From Clostridia bacterium (GTDB lineage Bacteria; Bacillota; Clostridia; DUPQ01), in contig JAUVJE010000097.1 of NCBI GenBank assembly GCA_030592355.1, positions 1 through 8,930 of the forward strand: a stretch of 8,930 nt of DNA, written 5' to 3'. Positions 1 to 4,858 of the stretch are shown here, piece after piece. The notes beneath the pieces were generated by a model. It was not told the origin of the DNA and ran no database searches. It worked only from the letters and a program-made list of their open reading frames with translations. The position numbers and the translations under genes were made by a program. Each line of letters opens with the position of its first letter. Positions within the stretch are counted from its first letter, which is position 1.

Positions 1-399
1 ATAGAAAAAGCTGTCAATGAAGCTGAGCAACATGCAGAAGAAGATAAGAAGCGTAAAGAAGAAGTTGAAATAAGGAACAATGCTGATTCGGCCGTATACC
101 AGACCGAAAAAACCATGAAAGATCTGGCTGACAAAATCGAAGAGGCTGACAAGGCAAAGCTTGAAGCTGCAATTAACGATGTTAAGGAAGCTCTAAAAGG
201 CACCGACAATGACAGAATTAAGGAGACCAATGACAAGCTGATGGAAGCTTTTAATGAAGTATCTCAGAAGATTTATGCTCAGAACCCCGATGCAGGAGCA
301 GAGCCGGGCGGCCAGCAGGAAGCGGAAGAAAACGCAGAGGATGCAGAAACCGTTTATGATGCTGATTACGAAGTTGTAGATGACGAAGAACAAGAATAA
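1..399 (+). CDS. dnaK: Molecular chaperone DnaK (Hsp70), C-terminal part only
   Basis: The reading frame is open from base 1, so the gene is cut by the window edge; the last 132 residues are visible. DnaK is the cytoplasmic ATP-dependent Hsp70 chaperone that binds exposed hydrophobic peptides and works with DnaJ and GrpE. The visible part is the helical lid of the substrate-binding domain: a charged helix with EEDKKRKEEVEIRNNAD, where the family has the A-E-x-D-(K/R) and R-N-(N/Q)-A/G-D pattern, followed by further charged helices ending near SQKIYAQ. A flexible acidic tail follows, closing with DADYEVVDDEEQE, the usual bacterial DnaK ending. The ATPase domain and the peptide-binding beta sandwich lie outside the window. 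dnaJ follows 50 bases downstream, as expected for a dnaK-dnaJ heat-shock cluster; its HrcA/CIRCE control region, if present, would be upstream and cannot be seen. An internal ATG at base 115 is not the start. Confidence 0.96.
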   Translation: MEKAVNEAEQHAEEDKKRKEEVEIRNNADSAVYQTEKTMKDLADKIEEADKAKLEAAINDVKEALKGTDNDRIKETNDKLMEAFNEVSQKIYAQNPDAGAEPGGQQEAEENAEDAETVYDADYEVVDDEEQE

Positions 400-407
400 C
401 AAAACCG

Positions 408-436
408 GATGCCGCCTGAAATAGGCGGCGTCTTTT
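408..436 (+). terminator. Hairpin plus short T-run between dnaK and dnaJ (possible partial terminator)
   Basis: GATGCCGCC (408-416) pairs with GGCGGCGTC (424-432) as a 9-bp stem with one G-U pair, around a 7-base loop TGAAATA. Four T residues follow directly (433-436). This is the form of an intrinsic terminator, but the T-run is short and the dnaJ ribosome binding site starts two bases later. It may therefore attenuate read-through or stabilise the 3' end of a processed dnaK mRNA rather than fully stop transcription. No separate promoter for dnaJ is visible in the 50-base gap, so some read-through is needed unless dnaJ is expressed from inside dnaK. Confidence 0.6.
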
Positions 437-437
437 C

Positions 438-443
438 AAGGAG
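438..443 (+). promoter_or_regulatory. Ribosome binding site that fixes the GTG start of dnaJ
   Basis: AAGGAG lies six bases before a GTG codon at 450-452. No in-frame ATG lies nearby, and the frame from this GTG begins M-A-D-K-R-D-Y-Y-E-V-L-G, which is the normal DnaJ N-terminus. The site sits immediately after the T-run of the preceding hairpin and is not part of its stem. Confidence 0.85.
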
Positions 444-449
444 ATATTT

Positions 450-1535
450 GTGGCTGATAAGAGAGACTATTACGAGGTTCTGGGAGTCCCAAAAGAGGCA
501 GGACAAGACCAGATAAAGAAGGCGTACAGGCGTCTTGCAAAGCAATTTCATCCGGATGTAAATCAGGATGACTCTAAAGCTGAACATAAATTCAAGGAAA
601 TCAGCGAGGCATATGAAGTGCTTAGCGACGACAACAAACGTGCCCGTTACGACCAATTTGGCCACAACAATCCCGGTATGGGAGGCCAGAATGGATTTAG
701 CGGATTTGGATTCAGCGGAGTGGAGGATATCTTTGAATCGTTCTTTGGCGGTTTCGGGGGTTCATCTTCAAGACGGAACAGAGCCCGCAAAGGCGCGGAT
801 ATCCGCGAACATTTAACGATTGAGTTTGAAGAGGCAGCCTTTGGTGTTGAAAAGAGCGTAAATGTTCTCAGAAATGAACACTGTTCTATGTGCGAAGGAT
901 CTGGAGCAAAACCTGGGACAAAGCCCGAACAGTGTGGGAAATGCCATGGAACAGGGCGTATCAGAGTTAAACAAAGTACTCTTTTTGGACAATTTGTTAA
1001 TGAGCAGACCTGTGATGCATGCAGAGGAACAGGGAAAATTATTAAAGAGCACTGTACAAACTGCAGAGGCAGCGGCCGTGTGAGGAAAACCCATAAAATT
1101 GATATTAATATTCCTGCGGGAATAGACAACGGTCACACTATTTCCCTAAGGGGAGAAGGGGAACCCGGGACGTTAGGGGGACCTGCCGGAGATTTGCTCG
1201 TAACCATACGTGTCAAATCACACAAACTTTTTATTAGAAACGGCACAAATATATTATTAAGAGTTACTGTTTCTTTCACTCAGGCTGCACTTGGCGCGGA
1301 AATTTTAATATCTACTATTGATGGAAAGGTTAAATACAAAATACATGAAGGAACCCAGTCAGGCGACAAATTTAGGATGAGGGGCAAGGGTATGCCGTCT
1401 CTTAGAACAGGCCATAGGGGCGATCAAATCATTGAAGTTATTGTGGAAATCCCTAAAAAACTTAATAGAAAGCAAAAGGCTGCCCTAAAGGAATACGCCG
1501 CATTAATGGGAGAAGGGCAAAAAACCAGGAAATAA
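450..1535 (+). CDS. dnaJ: Chaperone DnaJ (Hsp40, class A co-chaperone)
   Basis: DnaJ delivers unfolded substrates to DnaK and stimulates its ATPase in the cytoplasm. The full class A layout is visible in 361 residues. The J domain covers about 1-70, with the essential HPD motif at residues 34-36. A Gly/Phe-rich linker covers about 71-105. The zinc-binding domain has all four CxxCxGxG repeats, starting at C145, C162, C188 and C202, enough for two zinc sites. The C-terminal substrate-binding domains follow from about 215, including the family stretches around IPAGIDNG and GDLLV. The length is slightly below the common 370-385, mainly because the Gly/Phe linker is short. Translation starts at GTG, supported by AAGGAG six bases upstream. 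dnaK is upstream and prmA follows after one base, so dnaJ and prmA are almost certainly cotranscribed. No damaged or missing key residue is seen. Confidence 0.98.
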   Translation: MADKRDYYEVLGVPKEAGQDQIKKAYRRLAKQFHPDVNQDDSKAEHKFKEISEAYEVLSDDNKRARYDQFGHNNPGMGGQNGFSGFGFSGVEDIFESFFGGFGGSSSRRNRARKGADIREHLTIEFEEAAFGVEKSVNVLRNEHCSMCEGSGAKPGTKPEQCGKCHGTGRIRVKQSTLFGQFVNEQTCDACRGTGKIIKEHCTNCRGSGRVRKTHKIDINIPAGIDNGHTISLRGEGEPGTLGGPAGDLLVTIRVKSHKLFIRNGTNILLRVTVSFTQAALGAEILISTIDGKVKYKIHEGTQSGDKFRMRGKGMPSLRTGHRGDQIIEVIVEIPKKLNRKQKAALKEYAALMGEGQKTRK

Positions 1536-1536
1536 T

Positions 1537-2520
1537 ATGAAGTGGTGGGAAGTTTGCATAGAGTCTGATGACAAAATTACGGAAAAAGCCTCCATGGTTT
1601 TTCTTGAGGCAGGGGCAAACGGCACTCAAATACAGAATCCGGATGAAATAAAATCTCTGATAGACGCCGCAGGGGCGAAAGAACTTGCGGACTACGGAGA
1701 TTTTCCTGAAATTATGGATAAATACAAGACAATTGCATATTTCGTCCCCGGAACTGATCTTAATAAGTTAAAGGGTGCCTTAAACGAAAGAATAGATAAT
1801 TTTACTTTTTTGTGGCGGGAGGTTGATGATAACGAATGGAAGGGCAATTGGAAAAAGTATTACAAATCATTTAATATAACTACCGAAATTAGAATTATTC
1901 CATCATGGGAATCGGAGGGAATTTCTGATGAAAAAACCATTGTCATGGATCCGGGGAGGGCATTTGGGACAGGAACGCATGAATCCACAAGTCTGTGCGC
2001 AGGTATGATTGAGGAAATAATCAAAAAAGGTGATTTACTGCTAGATATTGGCACCGGTACGGGTATTTTGTCAATCATTGCAGCAAAGCACGGGGGAGGA
2101 TATTCAGTTGCTATAGATATAGACCCGGCAGCTGTCAGAACTGCAAAAGACAATTTCAAATTAAATAACGTTGATAACGCCTTTGCGTTTTTGGGGGAAT
2201 TAAAGGATTTTGAGAAATTTGCAGAAGACGAAAAATTTAGGGCAGTCTTTGATTCTTTTCTCTCAGATTCGAACAGGGCAGCCTTATTAAAATCCGGAAA
2301 ATTAAAATTTGATTTAATATCAGCCAATATTGTTTCTGATGTAATAATCTCACTTGCCCGCGATATGAAAAAACATTTGAGAAAAGGAGGCAGCCTTATC
2401 TGCTCGGGAATAATTTTCGGAAGAGAATCGGATGTAGTGCAAGAATTGCAAAATGCAGGATTTATAAACCTGAGAATACGACGGAAAAACGAGTGGACGG
2501 TTATATGCGCCGAGGCTTAA
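1537..2520 (+). CDS. prmA: Ribosomal protein L11 methyltransferase PrmA
   Basis: PrmA transfers methyl groups from S-adenosylmethionine to ribosomal protein L11. The N-terminal substrate-recognition domain (about 1-90) is followed by the linker motif EWKGNWKKYYK (100-110). The methyltransferase domain contains DPGRAFGTGTHEST (138-151), the SAM-binding motif I LLDIGTGTGILSI (168-180), the acidic post-I strand VAIDIDP (191-197) and the ANI motif (263-265) that corresponds to the family's N-I-L. At 327 residues it is longer than Bacillus PrmA (about 311) and E. coli PrmA (about 293). The extra length lies in a charged segment near 221-255, just before the ANI strand. The ATG is one base after the dnaJ stop, with AGGA at 1527-1530 inside the end of dnaJ, consistent with tight coupling. 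dnaJ-prmA order is common in Firmicutes; rsmE, which often comes next, is missing. Confidence 0.96.
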   Translation: MKWWEVCIESDDKITEKASMVFLEAGANGTQIQNPDEIKSLIDAAGAKELADYGDFPEIMDKYKTIAYFVPGTDLNKLKGALNERIDNFTFLWREVDDNEWKGNWKKYYKSFNITTEIRIIPSWESEGISDEKTIVMDPGRAFGTGTHESTSLCAGMIEEIIKKGDLLLDIGTGTGILSIIAAKHGGGYSVAIDIDPAAVRTAKDNFKLNNVDNAFAFLGELKDFEKFAEDEKFRAVFDSFLSDSNRAALLKSGKLKFDLISANIVSDVIISLARDMKKHLRKGGSLICSGIIFGRESDVVQELQNAGFINLRIRRKNEWTVICAEA

Positions 2521-2550
2521 ATATTTTATAGCTGACTTGAGCCGGCAGTT

Positions 2551-2570
2551 TGGAATGCATATACATTCCA
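2551..2570. repeat. Perfect 7-bp inverted repeat downstream of prmA
   Basis: TGGAATG (2551-2557) and CATTCCA (2564-2570) are exact reverse complements separated by six bases (CATATA). As RNA the stem could extend outward by two U-G pairs (2549-2550 with 2571-2572). No T-run follows, so it is not a standard intrinsic terminator. It could be a 3'-end stabilising hairpin of the dnaJ-prmA mRNA, a protein-binding operator, or chance. Confidence 0.55.
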
Positions 2571-2608
2571 GGGGATGATGTCCGGTACATTTAATACTCA
2601 CTGATGAT

Positions 2609-2695
2609 AAAAAGCTGCGAAAAAACAAGAAAAACGAAGTAAATCAAAGCAAAAATGCGTTTTAGTGAAAAATCAATAAAAATAACTGGAAATTT
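2609..2695. promoter_or_regulatory. A-tract array upstream of the yicC promoter (likely curved DNA or UP-like region)
   Basis: A5-A6 tracts lie at 2609-2613, 2620-2625, 2630-2634, 2651-2655, 2668-2672 and 2678-2682, plus a T4 at 2660-2663 and AAATTT at 2690-2695. The first four centres are about 11.5, 9.5 and 21 bases apart, close to one or two helical turns; 2670 to 2680 is 10. Phased A-tracts are known to bend DNA, and A-rich DNA upstream of -35 can bind the alpha subunit C-terminal domain of RNA polymerase. That this array does either is inference. Confidence 0.5.
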
Positions 2696-2714
2696 CAAGG
2701 TTTTATGTTATAAT
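2686..2714 (+). promoter_or_regulatory. Extended -10 sigma-A type promoter for the yicC operon
   Basis: TATAAT at 2709-2714 is a perfect -10 hexamer and is preceded by TG plus one base (2706-2708), giving the extended -10 form TGTTATAAT. The best -35 at 17-base spacing is CTGGAA (2686-2691), which matches TTGACA at only three positions; a weak -35 is common when the -10 is extended. Transcription would start near 2720-2722, leaving a leader of about 22 bases before the yicC ATG. It probably drives yicC-remA-gmk-rpoZ and, by read-through, glyQS and ppdK. Confidence 0.8.
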
Positions 2715-2742
2715 AATTCAAGATTGAGAGAAGAGGTATAAA

Positions 2743-3618
2743 ATGGCGGTTAGCATGACCGGGTACGGTAAGAGTGTACTGGAGAATGACAGCATATCAA
2801 TAAAAGTGGAAATCAAATCTGTAAACAGCAGATATCTGGATATTAATTTTAAAAGTTCTCGTGGACTTTCTTTTATGGAGGAAAGAATACGGGGTATGGT
2901 CAAATCGGCTGTTACACGGGGTAAAGTTGATATTTACATAGGTCTGCGTGGGAATTCGGGTATTTCAAAATCTGTTGTAATAGATGAAAAATTAGCAGAT
3001 TTATATAAGAAAACTCTCGACAAACTAAAAAAGAAACTGAACCTTAGAGGTAAAGCGCTGATATCTGATTTTGCAGCCGTTCCCGGAATACTGTCGATAG
3101 AGGAGAACGACCCCGAGGAAGATGACATTTCTCCTTTGGTGACTGCTGCATTTAAAAATGCATTGGAATCGCTGGTCGAAATGAAAACCACCGAAGGCCG
3201 GGCGCTTGAAAAAGATATGATTCTAAAAATAAAAGAAATAAAGCAGGTTATGGCCGGTATAGAAGAAAATGCCTCTGGTTTAGCAGATTCATATAAAATC
3301 AAACTGACGAAGCGAATTAAGGAGTTAATGGACGGAGTCTCTCCGGATGATTCCAAAATAGCTCAGGAAGTTGCTTTTTTTGCTGACAGAAGCAGCATAG
3401 ATGAAGAGATCACAAGATTGTATAGTCATATCAGGCAATTTGAAGAAAATATTGAAAAAAGAACCATTGGAAGGAAGATGGATTTTATTATTCAGGAGAT
3501 GAACAGAGAGTCAAATACAATCGGTTCTAAATCCTCGTCTCTGGAACTGACGAATTATGCACTTGAATTAAAAAGCATAATTGAAAAACTAAGGGAACAG
3601 GCTCAGAATATAGAATAA
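2743..3618 (+). CDS. yicC: YicC/YloC-family endoribonuclease
   Basis: The protein belongs to the YicC/YloC family, cytoplasmic proteins reported to act as endoribonucleases; in E. coli YicC is linked to decay of the small RNA RyhB. The substrate in this organism is unknown. The 291 residues match the usual length. The N-terminus has the family hallmark M-S/A-x-S-M-T-G-Y-G followed by EIKSVNSRYLDI (23-34). The middle has EGRALEKDM (151-159). The C-terminal DUF1732 part has DRSSIDEEITRL (215-226), RQF (231-233), and MDFIIQEMNRESNTIGSKS (246-264), ending in the typical IEKLREQAQNIE. The ATG is preceded by AGAGG with a six-base spacer and by an extended -10 promoter, so this is the first gene of its unit. 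The yicC-remA-gmk-rpoZ order is conserved in Firmicutes (yloC-ylzA-gmk-rpoZ in Bacillus). Confidence 0.95.
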   Translation: MAVSMTGYGKSVLENDSISIKVEIKSVNSRYLDINFKSSRGLSFMEERIRGMVKSAVTRGKVDIYIGLRGNSGISKSVVIDEKLADLYKKTLDKLKKKLNLRGKALISDFAAVPGILSIEENDPEEDDISPLVTAAFKNALESLVEMKTTEGRALEKDMILKIKEIKQVMAGIEENASGLADSYKIKLTKRIKELMDGVSPDDSKIAQEVAFFADRSSIDEEITRLYSHIRQFEENIEKRTIGRKMDFIIQEMNRESNTIGSKSSSLELTNYALELKSIIEKLREQAQNIE

Positions 3619-3656
3619 TCACGAACGGATTACTACCATTGCAGGGCAGCCTTTTT

Positions 3657-3698
3657 ATGATAATTGAACAGAGCGCCCTTGAAAGAGGACAAGAATGA
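3657..3698 (+). other. Possible 13-codon leader ORF overlapping the remA start
   Basis: An ATG at 3657 opens a frame of 13 codons (MIIEQSALERGQE) whose TGA overlaps the remA ATG as ATGA (3695-3698). A weak AGGG (3643-3646) lies ten bases upstream. The arrangement could couple translation into remA, but a short ORF in a 76-base gap can easily arise by chance and the peptide resembles nothing I know. Confidence 0.2.
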
Positions 3699-3952
3699 AA
3701 TTAATCAATATAGGATTCGGGAACATGGTATCCATATCCAGGATAATATCAATCGTAAGTCCCGAATCAGCACCAATTAAAAGGATGATACAAGAAGCGC
3801 GTGAAAAAGGCAGCCTTGTAGATGCTACATATGGAAGACGCACAAGAGCGGTTATTGTAACGGATAGCGGACATGTTGTATTGTCGGCGCTTCAACCGGA
3901 AACCGTCGGGCACAGACTTGACGACCGAGAGGCGACGGAAGGGCAGGCTTAA
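3695..3952 (+). CDS. remA: RemA-family DNA-binding regulator (DUF370)
   Basis: This 85-residue protein is a clear match to RemA/YlzA, which in Bacillus subtilis oligomerises on DNA and activates extracellular matrix and osmoprotection genes. Family stretches are visible in order: KLINIGFGN (2-10), IVSPESAPIKRMIQEARE (20-37), LVDATYGRRTRAVIV (41-55) and HVVLSALQPETV (60-71). Residues known to matter in B. subtilis appear conserved with a two-residue offset: R16 (R18), P27 (P29) and R48/R49 (R50/R51). The ATG has AGAGGA five bases upstream (3684-3689), and the protein begins directly with the conserved KLINIGFGN. It follows yicC by 76 bases and precedes gmk by 8. Many clostridia carry RemA without the Bacillus matrix genes, so its targets here cannot be inferred. 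Confidence 0.95.
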   Translation: MKLINIGFGNMVSISRIISIVSPESAPIKRMIQEAREKGSLVDATYGRRTRAVIVTDSGHVVLSALQPETVGHRLDDREATEGQA

Positions 3953-3958
3953 GGGGGA
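3951..3958 (+). promoter_or_regulatory. gmk ribosome binding site overlapping the remA stop codon
   Basis: AAGGGGGA at 3951-3958 begins inside the remA TAA (3950-3952) and ends two bases before the gmk ATG at 3961. The spacing is short, but the next in-frame ATG (3979) has its AAGGA directly abutting the start codon, which is worse. The upstream start is therefore preferred, and terminating remA ribosomes are placed at the gmk start. Confidence 0.6.
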
Positions 3959-3960
3959 AT

Positions 3961-4581
3961 ATGGTTGCAGAAAAAGGAATGCTAATAGTAGTATCAGCTC
4001 CTTCGGGAACAGGTAAGGGAGCTATCATAAAGAAACTTTTAATTGAGGATAAAAATATCACCCATTCTGTTTCCGCTACAACCAGAGAACCCAGAAAAGG
4101 CGAAAAAGACGGTGTCAGTTACTTTTTCATGAATAAATCTGATTTTAAAAAGATGATTACAAAGGGTGCCCTTATCGAGTGGGATGAATATTGCGGTAAT
4201 TATTACGGCACTCCCAAAAAGTATATTGATGATGTAACTGCAGCAGGAGGCGACGTGATACTCGATATTACGGTTGCAGGTGCTGTTAATATAAAGAAGG
4301 AATGCCCGGAAGCTGTTATGATTTTTGTGTTGCCGCCGTCGATTAAAGAACTGGAAAGACGGATTAAAGACAGGGGAACGGACAGTACTGCCGATATAAG
4401 CAGCAGACTTGAATTTGCGTATTCCGAGTTTAATAATATCGGAGACTATGAATATGCAGTAGTAAACGACAATCTGGACACAGCAGTAGAGGAAGTAAAG
4501 GCAATCATCGCTGCAGAGCGAATGAAATATAAAAGAAATCCATTAATTTTGGACAATCTATATAAAGGAGACTTAAAATGA
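3961..4581 (+). CDS. gmk: Guanylate kinase
   Basis: Guanylate kinase phosphorylates GMP to GDP with ATP, an essential step in GTP supply and a known target of (p)ppGpp in Firmicutes. The 206 residues fit the family. The P-loop is SAPSGTGKG (12-20). The GMP-binding part follows: SATTREPRKGEKDGVSYFF (38-56), with R42, R45 and Y54, then LIEWDEYCGNYYGTPK (71-86), with E73 and Y82. The lid contains LERRIKDRGTDS (131-142) and R149, and VVNDNLD (167-173) is the usual late strand. One oddity is LDITVAGA (101-108), where most relatives have (L)-(E/D)-I-D-x-Q-G-A: the second acidic residue is Thr (T104) and Gln is Ala (A106), while D102 is kept. The gene starts 8 bases after remA and its TGA overlaps the rpoZ ATG. 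Function is very likely intact, with altered local contacts. Confidence 0.96.
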   Translation: MVAEKGMLIVVSAPSGTGKGAIIKKLLIEDKNITHSVSATTREPRKGEKDGVSYFFMNKSDFKKMITKGALIEWDEYCGNYYGTPKKYIDDVTAAGGDVILDITVAGAVNIKKECPEAVMIFVLPPSIKELERRIKDRGTDSTADISSRLEFAYSEFNNIGDYEYAVVNDNLDTAVEEVKAIIAAERMKYKRNPLILDNLYKGDLK

Positions 4582-4814
4582 TCTTATACCCGTCACTTGA
4601 AGAATTAGAAAAAATAATCGGACTCAGGTTCAGTGTGGTAATGGCCGTTGCAAAGAGAGCAAGACAACTTACAAACGGAGCCCGTACTTATTATAAGGGC
4701 GAAAACAACAATCCGCTTACGATTGCAACTAATGAACTTAGCAAGGGAAGCGTGGTTTGCGTACCAAAGGAAGAAGGCTATTTCGAATTACCTGATTCCA
4801 CGGTCGAAGAATAG
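4578..4814 (+). CDS. rpoZ: DNA-directed RNA polymerase omega subunit
   Basis: Omega wraps the C-terminal region of the beta-prime subunit and helps assembly and stability of RNA polymerase. The 78-residue protein shows the family core: YPSLEELEKIIG (4-15), RFSVVMAVAKRARQL (17-31), where the A-K-R-A-R-x-(L/I) stretch is diagnostic, and NPLTIATNEL (45-54), the usual K-P-(L/V)-x-x-A-x-x-E-(I/L) helix. The ATG overlaps the gmk stop as ATGA (4578-4581), and AAAGGAG (4564-4570) lies seven bases upstream inside gmk, so translation is probably coupled to gmk. The gene ends with two consecutive in-frame stops, TAG then TAA (4812-4817). In Bacillus and many relatives the next genes are coaBC and priA; here glycyl-tRNA synthetase follows instead. 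Confidence 0.94.
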   Translation: MILYPSLEELEKIIGLRFSVVMAVAKRARQLTNGARTYYKGENNNPLTIATNELSKGSVVCVPKEEGYFELPDSTVEE

Positions 4815-4858
4815 TAATACACAATGCATTTTATGTGAGCATTATATAAGGAGAGACA

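Larger units (their letters stand above)
2521..2742. other. Non-coding gap between prmA and yicC
   Basis: This is the only gap near 200 bases in the window. The first part (2521-2600) has mixed composition and contains the inverted repeat at 2551-2570. The second part (about 2605-2700) is very A-rich on the + strand with repeated A-tracts. The last part holds the yicC promoter and ribosome binding site. I see no convincing ORF, tRNA or known riboswitch fold. There is no intrinsic terminator with a T-run after prmA, so where the dnaJ-prmA transcript ends is unclear. Confidence 0.8.

Noticed and set aside
647..1129. 160-codon minus-strand frame opposite dnaJ
   Set aside because: It covers the zinc-finger repeats of dnaJ, and its Cys/Pro-rich composition is what the antisense of those repeats gives. 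No start signal or family match.
1860..2327. 155-codon minus-strand frame opposite prmA
   Set aside because: Fully antisense to the PrmA methyltransferase domain, with no recognisable domain; explained by codon bias of the sense gene.
2575..2604. Nine-codon ATG frame in the prmA-yicC gap, preceded by AGGGG
   Set aside because: The AGGGG abuts the ATG with no spacer, the peptide is tiny and it overlaps nothing of interest; most likely chance.
3643..3679. AGGGC ... GCCCT inverted repeat before remA
   Set aside because: Only five pairs with a 27-base loop, so the stem would be unstable and is expected by chance.
3994..4020. Ala instead of Gly at the start of the guanylate kinase P-loop (SAPSGTGKG)
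   Set aside because: E. coli Gmk also has SAPSG at this position, so it is an ordinary family variant.
4815..4858. Possible promoter or T-box leader before glyQS
   Set aside because: Only 44 bases separate the genes; no good -35/-10 pair is present and a T-box leader needs far more length.
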